Assembly (NCBI RefSeq): GCF_004331675.1
Contig: NZ_SJSN01000012.1
Coordinates: forward strand, 1-64,000
Length of the DNA: 64,000 bases
Reading direction: 5' to 3'
Source of the DNA: Pedobacter frigidisoli
GTDB lineage: Bacteria > Bacteroidota > Bacteroidia > Sphingobacteriales > Sphingobacteriaceae
Each line of letters starts with the position of its first letter. Positions within the stretch are counted from its first letter, which is position 1. Below, piece after piece: positions 26,210 to 34,751 of the stretch. Below the pieces are notes generated by a model. It worked only from the letters and a program-made list of their open reading frames with translations, made no database searches and was not told where the DNA came from. A program made the translations under genes and the position numbers.

Positions 26210-27616
26210 ATGAAAGCAAAAACTAAAACTACCATACTTTTTATTTTCCTAATAGCTGCTTGTCAAAAGGAACCCTTAAGGGAAAATAACCCGAAGCAAG
26301 ACCAGGCAATCGATACAGCCTTGACATTAAGCGATGCAAAGGATTTTATCGAACAGATTAATCCAGATAGCAGCAGCGCCTTGGCGAAAATCGTAATAGA
26401 ATGGAAACTTGCTAAAAGCGAGGAAACCCATAAAGGGAACAAGTGGCTTATATATTTATCGGGCCAACCCACCTATCAGAATTACAAACAGGGTTACCGG
26501 CAACTTGTAATCTTGAGAAACCAAGAAAGTCAAAAGATTGAAGCGAAAATCCTGGAGATTATTCCTGATGCAATTTACCTACAAAAAAAAAGAAGAACGA
26601 AAGTATCCGACTTTACGGGAAGAGTATTTGAATACAACCTCAACTACAAGTTGACTGGAGGACGACTTTACAGTAACGGAAAACCGGTTGGCAAAATTCG
26701 GCAGCTTTCGGAACAGGAACAGATCGATCAGGCAAACAAGATGTTAAAGGAAATCAACCCGCTGAGTGGAATTCAGGGAAAACAAATGAAGATGAGATCC
26801 ATAGAAACCTGCGAGTGGGTGCAGGATTACTATATTGACGCTAATGGGGAATTGACCATTCACTCCACCCAGCTATGTTCTACCACCTATTTTGATGATG
26901 GTGGTGGCGGGGGATATTATGACGGCGTTGGAAGCAGTTCATCCGGTACAACTTCAGGTGGTGGATCTGGATCAGGTAACTTGGGGACTACCTCCCCTCC
27001 AGCTCCATCTAATCTTCCCGGAGAAAACAACAGCAAAGTCGATCCAAAAAAAATGATGGCCTGCTTCTCTCAGATTTCCACTCCCAACGCAGCATTTGTG
27101 GTTAGGGTCTATGTTGTCGAACCACAGCCAGGAACCTATTTTAATGTTGGTCAAAACTCTTTCGGACATGTCGCTATTTCCCTGAGCAAGACCAGTGGAA
27201 ACACAACCATTACACAAACCATTGGATATTATCCAACTGAATCAGGTTTGGATAAATTGGATTCTAAATCACAAATTCTTGATAATGGTTTTATGGCATA
27301 TAATGTTTCTTCTACGTATTATGTAAGCGAAGACAGCTTTCAGAAAGTCATCACTTACCTTAGCAATCCGCCCAAGCAATATCATTTCACAGATTTAAAT
27401 TGTGCTGCATTTGTTTATGGAGCTGGTCAAGCCGGCGGAATTCCTATTCCCGATCCTACTACGCAAATTGGATTAAGTGGACCTGGTGGAGCTGGCTTTG
27501 CCAAGACACCCGCAGGAATGGCAGGTGCTTTGCGGGATCAAAGAATAGCAAATCCAAATTTAGATATTAACGACGCTGGTGGGGTGATGCCTGCCAGTAA
27601 GGGTGAGTGCAATTAA
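26210..27616 (+). CDS. Lipoprotein with Gly/Ser linker and possible permuted-papain-fold C-terminal domain
   Basis: This encodes 468 residues. The signal TTILFIFLIAACQK has the lipidated Cys near residue 19. Residues about 40-225 are an alpha/beta domain I do not recognise. Residues about 225-275 are a low-complexity Gly/Ser/Pro linker (GSSSSGTTSGGGSGSG). The C-terminal domain has SFGHVAISLSK near residue 319, then FTDLNCAAFVYGAGQ near residue 395. A His followed later by an N-C pair is the arrangement of circularly permuted papain-like hydrolases (NlpC/P60- and LRAT-like). If so, H320 and C398 are the catalytic pair. It could be a surface effector, with the small membrane protein downstream as partner. 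Both points are inference. Confidence 0.6.
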   Translation: MKAKTKTTILFIFLIAACQKEPLRENNPKQDQAIDTALTLSDAKDFIEQINPDSSSALAKIVIEWKLAKSEETHKGNKWLIYLSGQPTYQNYKQGYRQLVILRNQESQKIEAKILEIIPDAIYLQKKRRTKVSDFTGRVFEYNLNYKLTGGRLYSNGKPVGKIRQLSEQEQIDQANKMLKEINPLSGIQGKQMKMRSIETCEWVQDYYIDANGELTIHSTQLCSTTYFDDGGGGGYYDGVGSSSSGTTSGGGSGSGNLGTTSPPAPSNLPGENNSKVDPKKMMACFSQISTPNAAFVVRVYVVEPQPGTYFNVGQNSFGHVAISLSKTSGNTTITQTIGYYPTESGLDKLDSKSQILDNGFMAYNVSSTYYVSEDSFQKVITYLSNPPKQYHFTDLNCAAFVYGAGQAGGIPIPDPTTQIGLSGPGGAGFAKTPAGMAGALRDQRIANPNLDINDAGGVMPASKGECN

Positions 27617-27623
27617 TTAGCAT

Positions 27624-27941
27624 ATGAAAAAAAAATATAAAATATCCATTGGAGTTTTATTACTCATTGTTTTGTTTAGTAATCTCCCTCCGTTCCAATA
27701 TTTCTTTCAAGAAAACTATTATTACAGGAATAAAGATGGGAGTTTTCAGTTTGAGGAAATAGGAGGAACCGAAAGAACCTTTGAAGTTGCTGAAAAACAA
27801 TTTGAACATTTCAAATCGCTCCATCCAGAGAATCCAAATAAAGTTCTCTATCGGAATTTCACGTTTAAACCCTGGCGATTCTGGGAATGGTGGACTATGA
27901 TCTCACATTTTCAAAGATATAGGTTGCCCAAATATGAATGA
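27624..27941 (+). CDS. Small single-pass membrane protein, possible partner or immunity protein
   Basis: This encodes 105 residues. An N-terminal helix (ISIGVLLLIVLFSNLPPF) anchors it. The rest is soluble, rich in Phe, Trp and Tyr (NFTFKPWRFWEWWTMISHF). It lies 7 bp after the lipoprotein gene and is followed by a hairpin terminator at 27948-27972. The family is not recognised. A role in neutralising the upstream effector is only a guess from gene order. Confidence 0.55.
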   Translation: MKKKYKISIGVLLLIVLFSNLPPFQYFFQENYYYRNKDGSFQFEEIGGTERTFEVAEKQFEHFKSLHPENPNKVLYRNFTFKPWRFWEWWTMISHFQRYRLPKYE

Positions 27942-27947
27942 TAAAAA

Positions 27948-27972
27948 AATGCCTGATCAACGATCTGGCATT
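27948..27972 (+). terminator. Terminator hairpin after the lipoprotein operon
   Basis: AATGCCTGATC at 27948-27958 pairs with GATCTGGCATT at 27962-27972 with one mismatch and a 3-base loop. It begins 7 bases after the stop codon of the small membrane protein. Confidence 0.6.
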
Positions 27973-27975
27973 CAT

Positions 27976-28311
27976 TTAATAACAGGAATAATCATCAATA
28001 ACCTTGTTATTGATGATATCAATTAAAATACATTGATTGTAGGCAACATCCCTTGCTTCACTAAGATCGTTGGTTTCTAATAAATCTTACATTGCCATTT
28101 CAGCAGAAACCCCGTAAAGTGCTATTTCATTTTTTTGAGCTGGATTTTCCATAATATTTATTTTCGAATTTGTAGCCCAGGTAAAATATTCCGAATAGTC
28201 AAGGGCGGTCGACAGACCGTTTACATACCTTTGATCATTCAACAGGAATATTTTACAGGTTAGCAAGGACCAGAAAGTATTTGGGAAAAAACTTGCGGGA
28301 TATTTAGAACG
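27976..28311 (-). pseudogene. Decayed gene with an internal stop
   Basis: One minus-strand frame is open for 112 codons apart from a single in-frame TAA. It reads protein-like on both sides of that stop: TALDYSEYFTWATNSK, MENPAQKNEIALYGVSAEMA, stop, DLLETNDLSEARDVAYNQ, ILIDIINNKVIDDYSCY. No start codon precedes it and the frame is bounded upstream by TAG. The family is not recognised. The lack of a start and the internal stop point to a remnant. Confidence 0.45.
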
Positions 28312-28446
28312 CTAAATAGCTTGTTATGGTAACTAAACGTTTTTATTTGCTATGAGAGTTACCTTTCTGAAAATTAGGACCAGATTATTGGAAGCCAAGC
28401 AAAATGTGAGGAGAAGATCTTGTGCAAAATCGCTGGGCAGTATCGA

Positions 28447-28833
28447 TTATTTGTTAGACTTATTTTTAGTTTTCACTTGGCTTTGTTCGTGAAAAGAAAT
28501 TAATTTCTTTTGGTTTGCAATGATCTCCAACAAATCTTCAATCTTGCCATTTTTTGATAGCAACTCTTTTTCCAATTCAGCAATTTGATTCTGAAAGACA
28601 ACGATATCTTTACTGAACATACTCTTCAATGGTTCTTCATTTAAATAGTATAAAAACAGATTTTTATTGAAGAGCCTAGAAAACAATATTAGCTTGTCAA
28701 TATCAACAGACTGTCTATTGTATATCCCATATAATGTTGACTCGCTGACATTGATATATTGCGCAACATTTTTTGCCTTTAAGCCATTCTGCTTAACCAA
28801 ATCTTTAATAATCTTTCCAATTGCAAACGCCAT
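28447..28833 (-). CDS. XRE-type helix-turn-helix regulator with coiled-coil tail
   Basis: I prefer the ATG at 28833 (MAFAIGKIIKDLVKQNGL), giving 128 residues; an ATG at 28848 adds five. Residues about 1-55 are an XRE-type HTH (KAKNVAQYINVSESTLYGIY). The C-terminal half is a charged coiled coil (IAELEKELLSKNGKIEDLLE), likely for dimerisation. A 10-bp inverted repeat at 28869-28922 upstream may be its own operator. No toxin or other partner lies next to it. Confidence 0.75.
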   Translation of the reverse strand: MAFAIGKIIKDLVKQNGLKAKNVAQYINVSESTLYGIYNRQSVDIDKLILFSRLFNKNLFLYYLNEEPLKSMFSKDIVVFQNQIAELEKELLSKNGKIEDLLEIIANQKKLISFHEQSQVKTKNKSNK

Positions 28834-28868
28834 AAACAAAGCTTGCAAAACAGATATTCTTAACTAAA

Positions 28869-28922
28869 TTATAAACTATCATAATATAATAGCTTTTAAT
28901 ACTAAATAATAGTAGTTTATAA
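28869..28922 (-). promoter_or_regulatory. Inverted repeat upstream of the XRE gene
   Basis: TTATAAACTA at 28869-28878 and TAGTTTATAA at 28913-28922 are perfect inverted copies separated by 34 AT-rich bases that also contain partial copies. The position 36 bp upstream of the start suits an autoregulatory operator. Confidence 0.4.
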
Positions 28923-29055
28923 CTAAAATTCTTATATTTGATTAAATAATCACATTTTTATTTAAAAACTAAATGAATTAATTCATAGCAAGTGAAGATT
29001 AATTTAAATAGAGCATAATAATTTTAATTTTGCAGTAGTAATCTTAATAAATACT

Positions 29056-29228
29056 GCTAACGAACCTCGCCACTAAATCTGGTAAATTTCACGCGAGCGT
29101 AAGTGAAGCATCCATACCCTATATAACTATAGGGCTGGTGCTCGCTTATGTTTAATGTGTGAAATTTTTTCGCAAGAAAAAATTGGCTTTACCAGAGCCT
29201 TGTGACATTAGACTTTGCGGGTGCTAGC
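29056..29228. repeat. Large imperfect fold-back element, candidate structured RNA, attC-like site or MITE
   Basis: About 173 bases fold back on themselves in nested order. The ends GCTAACGAACCTCGC (29056-29070) and GCGGGTGCTAGC (29217-29228) pair with bulges. CTAA 29073-29076 pairs with TTAG 29208-29211. TCTGGTAAA 29078-29086 pairs with TTTACCAGA 29188-29196. TTTCAC 29087-29092 pairs with GTGAAA 29159-29164. GCGAGC 29093-29098 pairs with GCTCGC 29140-29145. CCCTATA 29117-29123 pairs with TATAGGG 29128-29134. A 9-bp stem at 29163-29184 carries a GCAA tetraloop. It lies just upstream of the ECF sigma gene. The bulged outer arms recall integron attC sites, but no GTTRRRY core is present. Confidence 0.55.
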
Positions 29229-29244
29229 CCTAAAGTAACTTCCA

Positions 29245-29280
29245 GTTCGTATTATTATCAGGCTCTGAAACGATACGAAC
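29245..29280 (+). promoter_or_regulatory. Inverted repeat abutting the sigma-factor start codon
   Basis: GTTCGTAT at 29245-29252 and ATACGAAC at 29273-29280 are perfect inverted copies separated by 20 bases. The right arm touches the ATG at 29281. It could form a leader hairpin or be an operator. The arm resembles the TATACGAA repeat at 15681, possibly by chance. Confidence 0.4.
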
Positions 29281-29850
29281 ATGGAAAACTATGAGCATCT
29301 TTCCGACGACGATCTTTTAATCCAACTTAAAAACGGAAACCATTCTGCGTACACGGAAATTTATAATCGCTACTTCTATTTGATGTTCATTTTCGCTTTA
29401 AAGAAAATTCAGGATGAAGAGCTTAGTAAAGACTTTGTCCAAGAACTTTTCATCAACTTATGGAACAAAAAAGAATCGCTCTCAGAAAACGGAAAACTTG
29501 CCTCTTTCCTTTATATATCCATTAGAAGTAGGATTTTTGACCATTTTGCTCACCAAAAGGTTGAGCATAGATACCTGGATTTTCTAAAGAACTACCAAAC
29601 AGCTGCTATTGAAAAAACAGATCATCTGGTTCGAGAAAGGGAGCTTAGCGATTATATTGAAAAACAGATTCAGGCACTTCCCAAAAAGATGAGGCAGATT
29701 TTTGAGCTCAGCAGAAAAGAACATCTCACCCACAAAGAGATTGCAGTTAAGCTTGAGACCTCAGAACATAACGTCTCCAAACAAATCGTAAATGCCCTAA
29801 AAATTTTCAGGACAAAGCTTACCAGTTTTTTGCCATTCACATTTCTGTAG
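29281..29850 (+). CDS. ECF RNA polymerase sigma factor (FecI-like)
   Basis: This encodes 189 residues. Region 2 spans about residues 15-85 (AYTEIYNRYFYLMFIFAL, FVQELFINLWNKKESL). Region 4 spans about residues 125-175 (QALPKKMRQIFELSRKEHLT, then KEIAVKLETSEHNVSKQI). It is followed 70 bp later by a FecR anti-sigma gene and a SusC/SusD pair. This is the standard Bacteroidota trans-envelope signalling unit, in which substrate binding at the SusC-like receptor frees the sigma factor to transcribe the transport genes. Confidence 0.92.
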   Translation: MENYEHLSDDDLLIQLKNGNHSAYTEIYNRYFYLMFIFALKKIQDEELSKDFVQELFINLWNKKESLSENGKLASFLYISIRSRIFDHFAHQKVEHRYLDFLKNYQTAAIEKTDHLVRERELSDYIEKQIQALPKKMRQIFELSRKEHLTHKEIAVKLETSEHNVSKQIVNALKIFRTKLTSFLPFTFL

Positions 29851-29920
29851 TTTTTCTTTAAAAAAAACTTACTACCCACCGATATGTTCGCCGTACTAAC
29901 TTCAAATCAATTTGATTGCA

Positions 29921-31018
29921 ATGGACAACGAACAAATTAGGGCACTTCTAAAAAAGTATAATTCTGGTAAATGCACAGAGGAAGAAATGCTATGGATTGA
30001 AAAGTCTTTTTTTGAATTTAATGAGCAAGATATAGAGCTTTCATATAAAAAGCTGGAGGGATTAAAAAAACAAACATACAGTCATTTACCCAAGCCAACA
30101 ACAAAGTTTAATGGATTAAGAATCTTAATATCTGCAGCGACCGCAGCGGCGATAATTGCTATAGCCATTTACATTTTCTTACCACACACTCCCAACAATA
30201 CCGCTGCAAGCTTAAACCTTGCAGAACATATCCTTGCAAAAGGAAATGTCGCACAGATTAAGTTATCCAATGGAAAGACCATCCAATTGGATGAAAGCAA
30301 AAATGAGATTACCATCAACGCATCATCAATAGCTTATGCAGATGGGACAAAAATAGAGATTGCTAATGATGTACTAGAACAAACCATATCAACGCCTCGA
30401 GGCGGCGAATATCAGATAGTGTTGTCCGACGGCACCAAAGTATGGCTAAACGCCGCTACTGTTTTACAATATCCCACAAGCTTTAGAGAGCAAGCTAAAA
30501 GGAGTGTAAGATTGGTCAGCGGCGAAGCCTACTTTGAGGTAGCAAAGGATAAAAAACATCCGTTCATCGTTAACACCTCAGGACAAACCCTTACTGTTCT
30601 TGGCACTCACTTTAATATCAAAGCATACCAAAGCGAAGTTAAAACTACTCTATTGGAGGGCGCTGTGAAAATAAACTCCGCTAGTCAGTCTGATTCAATA
30701 AGGCTAAAGCCAGGTGAGCAATCGCTTGCCGTGGGAAATAAGTTCCAAAAAAGAAATGCAGATATCGATTTGGAGATGGCCTGGAAAAACGGCAGGATGA
30801 AATTCAGAAATGCTACCCTACAATCTATGTTACCCGAGGTTGAAAGATGGTATAATATTCAGATTGAATATGAGGGAAAAACACCAGACATCCACCTCAC
30901 GGGTGGAATATCAAGAAAGTCCAGTCTTGCAACATTATTGAAGTTACTACAAATGAGTGGTGTCAATTTTACACTTAATGAAAGGCAGGGGATAAAAACC
31001 TTGACGATAAAATCTTAA
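29921..31018 (+). CDS. FecR-family anti-sigma factor
   Basis: I choose the ATG at 29921 (MDNEQIRALLKKY), giving 365 residues, rather than a TTG three codons upstream. An N-terminal cytoplasmic segment with a sigma-binding helix is followed by a membrane helix near residues 70-90 (LISAATAAAIIAIAIYIF). The periplasmic FecR domain contains STPRGGEYQIVLSDGTKVWL and GEAYFEVAKDKKHPFIV. The C-terminal DUF4974-type domain ends near NFTLNERQGIKTLTI. It should hold the sigma factor at 29281 inactive until signalled by the STN domain of the SusC-like receptor. Confidence 0.92.
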   Translation: MDNEQIRALLKKYNSGKCTEEEMLWIEKSFFEFNEQDIELSYKKLEGLKKQTYSHLPKPTTKFNGLRILISAATAAAIIAIAIYIFLPHTPNNTAASLNLAEHILAKGNVAQIKLSNGKTIQLDESKNEITINASSIAYADGTKIEIANDVLEQTISTPRGGEYQIVLSDGTKVWLNAATVLQYPTSFREQAKRSVRLVSGEAYFEVAKDKKHPFIVNTSGQTLTVLGTHFNIKAYQSEVKTTLLEGAVKINSASQSDSIRLKPGEQSLAVGNKFQKRNADIDLEMAWKNGRMKFRNATLQSMLPEVERWYNIQIEYEGKTPDIHLTGGISRKSSLATLLKLLQMSGVNFTLNERQGIKTLTIKS

Positions 31019-31106
31019 TAGCCCCTAAAACAATAGTCCATTTAAACCCTAAACTGCCTATGTAGAGATCTAAATTCAATTTTAGTTAATGATTCCAGAT
31101 AAAAAA

Positions 31107-31136
31107 GCCGGAGGTGTTTTGTAGAACACCACCGGC
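31107..31136 (+). promoter_or_regulatory. GC-rich hairpin in the susC leader
   Basis: GCCGG-A-GGTGTT pairs with AACACC-A-CCGGC over a 6-base loop with one A/A mismatch. It lies between the fecR stop and the susC start, with no T-run after it. It may be an attenuator or mRNA-processing stem. Confidence 0.45.
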
Positions 31137-31198
31137 AAAGTCTGGTGCATTATATCAAGCACTAACCTAACATTTTATCAACCAAACCAAACAAAAGT

Positions 31199-34100
31199 AT
31201 GATTTTTTATCAACTGAAGGGAAACTGTGACCAAAAACATCCCTATCCACCACCAGCATATTTTTCAAAAAATATAAATTGGAGATTTTGCACTAGGCTT
31301 TTTATTAAATCTTCAACATTGCTGATTTTACTCACCACATCTCTTGTGCGGTTTTCCAATGCGCAGACGATCACCTTAAAAGTTAACCAATCATCCCTAC
31401 GCTCTATCCTAAACAAGATTGAGCAGCAAAGTGGTTATGACTTTTGGTATAACAAAGGCGCTATAAGTGAGACTGAGAAAATCAGCGTTGATGTCAAAGG
31501 TCAACCTCTGGATGTTGTTCTGAAGATCGTTTTCGCCCAAAAGAAAATAGGATTTGAAATCGTTGACAAGACAATATTCTTAAAGCCTTTAACTGAAAAT
31601 CCAAAAGGTAATCCAACTAAAACAGAGACCAATATCGAGGGATATGTGGTAGATGATCAAGGTAAGCCAATACCTAATGCTACAATCAAGGTCAAAGGCG
31701 GTGATATGATGACTATAGCAAATGGCTCTGGTCGATTCAAAATCTCAACCATGAGTGATAATGGAATTTTGATTGCAACCTCATTAGGCTACTCGCAAAC
31801 CGAAATACCTTTTTCATTCAATAACCGGGTGCTTAACATTATCCTTCAAAGTGAGGAAAATAGACTGGAGGATGTTCAGATTGTATCGACAGGATACCAA
31901 AACATCCCAAAGGAAAGGGCAACCGGGAGCTTTACACAAATTGACAACAGCTTGATCAATAGGAGTGTTGGACAAAATATCCTCGACCGTCTAGATGGAA
32001 TAACCAACAGCTTAATTTTTAATAAAACCAGTCCCTTGGGAACAGGAGCTAGCAGCTCAACACTTTCTATCCGTGGACGCAGCACCATAATGGGCAATCC
32101 CAACCCGTTGATAATTCTTGACAACTTTCCTTATCAGGGGGATTTGAGTAACATTAATCCAAATGATATAGAAAGTATTACAGTCCTGAAGGACGCAGCC
32201 GCAGCATCCATTTGGGGCACGTTGGCAGGCAATGGTGTAATTGTTATAAACACCAAAAAAGGAAAGCTCAATCAAAAGGTTAGCGTAAATCTCAATGCCA
32301 ATATCAAGATCTTGGAAAAGGCCAATTTGACAAGCCAGAAGCAGTTAACGAGCGCTGAGTACATCGAGGTAGAACGCGACCTATTTGACAAGGGTAAATT
32401 TAACTCCACCATAAACAATGGCTACGGTAATTTATCGCCAGCGGTAGAAATCATGTTAAGCAAGAGACTGAACAATATTAGCGAAGCAAGGATGATCCAA
32501 ATGCTTGATTCACTATCACGGTCCAATGCCACCGACCAGTTTCTGAAGTACTTTTACCGCGAACCCGTCTCTCAACAGTATCAACTGAGCCTAGATGGCG
32601 GGAGTGCCGCTCATCAGTATTTTATTTCGGCAGGGCTTGATCAAACCTTAGGTGACCGCAAGAGCACTTCAAACAATCGTAAATCCTTAAATATCAACCA
32701 AACTTTCTATTTGCTAAACGGCAAAATGGACGTGGTTGTCGGCCTCGCTTTAACCCAAAGTCAGTCCGGCTTTAATTCCCGTGCATATAACCCTCGATAT
32801 CCATATGAAAATGTGACCAATGAAAGTGGGATTGCACTTGCCGTGACAGATGGAATATTGCGATTACCTTATGCTCAAAGCGCAGGGAACGGAAAATTGC
32901 TCGACTGGCTATATCGCCCATTGAACGATGATGCACAGAATTCAACAGGCAAAACCACAGATTACCGTCTGAATACCCAATTGAGCTACCAGATTTTGAA
33001 ATCATTGAAAATGTCGGCAAATTACCTATATCAGCAGGGTATAACTTTCAACGAAGTATTAGATGATCAAAATTCTTATTATGTCCGCCAACAGGTAAAT
33101 ACCCTTTCTTCCATCAATACAACTACAGGCTTAGTCTCCCGTCCCCTACCCTTTGGAGATATACTTTCCCGAACCAACTCAGGTTATCATAGCAACTTCG
33201 GGCGTATACAGTTTATTTACAGCAAAAGCTTTGGGGAGAGTCATGAGCTTAATGGAATCCTGGGTGGAGAGGTTAGGGAGAATATCGTCAACAGTTCAGC
33301 AAACATATTGTACGGCTATAACCGCAATACACAAACCTCATTAAACCAATTTATAGACTTTTCCAAGTTCAATAATTATTTCTATAACACAACGACCTCG
33401 CAGATTCAGACGGGTATTTACAATTATGGCACTGTAGATCGTAATCGTTCAATCTACGGTAATCTTGACTATAGCTATCTAAAAAAGTATCATCTTTCGT
33501 TGAGTGCGAGAAAAGATGAATCCAACATTTTTGGGGTTAAGAGCAATCAAAAAGGCGTTCCGTTATGGAGTGCAGGAACATCCTGGCTAATCTCTTCCGA
33601 AGAATTTTACCCACTTATTCTTCCCAAATACCTGAGATTTCGATCAACATATGGCTACAATGGAAATTCCGACCAATCTACCTCAGCATATTTAACTGCG
33701 TCTATTGACAACGTGGCAAATATTTATGGACAATTCCCTGCAAATATCCAGAATCCCCCAAATCCCTCACTAGTATGGGAAAAAATTGCCAATCTTAATC
33801 TTGGCCTCGACTTCGCAACCAAGGGTAATCGAATATCAGGAAGTATTGAGTTTTATTTAAAGAATGCGAAGGACCTCATTGGGTATGCTTTTACAGCTCC
33901 CCAAACTGGCATAACCCAATATCGTGGAAACTCCGCCAGCTTGAAAACGAAGGGATGGGATTTCAGCATCCAATCCATAAACACGAACGGGAAAATAAAA
34001 TGGCGAACATCCCTACTGGTAAATTTTGTTAGAGACAGAATCACGGCTTATGGAAGAGAACCGGCCAGCAATAGTGCATTGGTAATTTCGAATACCTACA

Positions 34101-34741
34101 CCCCGATTATGGGTTATCCTGTTTATTCAATTTTCAGTTATCCCACCACCATTCTTGATAATGCAGGAAATCCCCAAGGCTATCTAAACAATGTTGTTAG
34201 TAAGGACTATACAGGTATGGCTAATTCCAATAACCGAAGCGACCTTGTCTATCACGGATCAGGAAATCCAACTGTTTTTGGTTCATTAATTAATACAATC
34301 GGTTGGAAAAAATTTGAGTTTTCCTTTAACCTAACCTTCAAGGGAGGATATTATTTCAGGAGAAACTCACTAAACAACACCAATCTATATAATAATGCCT
34401 ATAACAGTACAGATTATGCCAATAGATGGATGAAAGTGGGCGATGAATTCAATACATACGTCCCATCATTAGTCTACCCTGCGATCATAAACAGAACTAA
34501 TCTTTTTACTTATTCGGATAAATTAGTCGAAAGAGGTGATCACCTACGTTTCAAGGATGTACGCATTGGATATACATTAAACAATCCCCATAATCATTTG
34601 GGAATCCATCAACTCAGTTTTTTCGGTTACGCCAGTAACTTAGGCATTATATGGCGAGCAAATAAATATGGCATCGATCCCGACAGCCAGATCACAGATC
34701 AGCAAAGGGGCATTGCCTTTGGTTTAAAAGTAACCTTCTAA
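31199..34741 (+). CDS. SusC/RagA-family TonB-dependent receptor with STN domain
   Basis: This encodes 1180 residues. A long leader is followed by an STN signalling domain at about residues 65-120 (LRSILNKIEQQSGYDFWYNK). A CarboxypepD_reg-like domain spans about 148-225 (IEGYVVDDQGKPIPNATIKV). The plug domain has LSIRGRSTIMGNPNPLIIL and ITVLKDAAAASIWG, and the rest is the beta barrel. It imports a ligand with its SusD partner 10 bp downstream. The STN domain fits regulation through FecR and the sigma factor upstream. The substrate cannot be told: no glycosidase or peptidase is encoded nearby, only a thioredoxin-like protein. Confidence 0.93.
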   Translation: MIFYQLKGNCDQKHPYPPPAYFSKNINWRFCTRLFIKSSTLLILLTTSLVRFSNAQTITLKVNQSSLRSILNKIEQQSGYDFWYNKGAISETEKISVDVKGQPLDVVLKIVFAQKKIGFEIVDKTIFLKPLTENPKGNPTKTETNIEGYVVDDQGKPIPNATIKVKGGDMMTIANGSGRFKISTMSDNGILIATSLGYSQTEIPFSFNNRVLNIILQSEENRLEDVQIVSTGYQNIPKERATGSFTQIDNSLINRSVGQNILDRLDGITNSLIFNKTSPLGTGASSSTLSIRGRSTIMGNPNPLIILDNFPYQGDLSNINPNDIESITVLKDAAAASIWGTLAGNGVIVINTKKGKLNQKVSVNLNANIKILEKANLTSQKQLTSAEYIEVERDLFDKGKFNSTINNGYGNLSPAVEIMLSKRLNNISEARMIQMLDSLSRSNATDQFLKYFYREPVSQQYQLSLDGGSAAHQYFISAGLDQTLGDRKSTSNNRKSLNINQTFYLLNGKMDVVVGLALTQSQSGFNSRAYNPRYPYENVTNESGIALAVTDGILRLPYAQSAGNGKLLDWLYRPLNDDAQNSTGKTTDYRLNTQLSYQILKSLKMSANYLYQQGITFNEVLDDQNSYYVRQQVNTLSSINTTTGLVSRPLPFGDILSRTNSGYHSNFGRIQFIYSKSFGESHELNGILGGEVRENIVNSSANILYGYNRNTQTSLNQFIDFSKFNNYFYNTTTSQIQTGIYNYGTVDRNRSIYGNLDYSYLKKYHLSLSARKDESNIFGVKSNQKGVPLWSAGTSWLISSEEFYPLILPKYLRFRSTYGYNGNSDQSTSAYLTASIDNVANIYGQFPANIQNPPNPSLVWEKIANLNLGLDFATKGNRISGSIEFYLKNAKDLIGYAFTAPQTGITQYRGNSASLKTKGWDFSIQSINTNGKIKWRTSLLVNFVRDRITAYGREPASNSALVISNTYTPIMGYPVYSIFSYPTTILDNAGNPQGYLNNVVSKDYTGMANSNNRSDLVYHGSGNPTVFGSLINTIGWKKFEFSFNLTFKGGYYFRRNSLNNTNLYNNAYNSTDYANRWMKVGDEFNTYVPSLVYPAIINRTNLFTYSDKLVERGDHLRFKDVRIGYTLNNPHNHLGIHQLSFFGYASNLGIIWRANKYGIDPDSQITDQQRGIAFGLKVTF

Positions 34742-34751
34742 AATAATCAAG

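Noticed and set aside
27991..28017. Perfect 12-bp hairpin that looks like a terminator
   Set aside because: It lies inside a minus-strand coding remnant (encoding DIINNKVIDD) and lacks a clear T-run, so the self-complementarity may be a coding coincidence. A better terminator lies at 27948-27972.
29056..29228. The fold-back element as a known RNA such as tmRNA, 6S or SRP RNA
   Set aside because: None of the conserved ends or motifs of those RNAs is visible. It is kept as an unassigned structured element.
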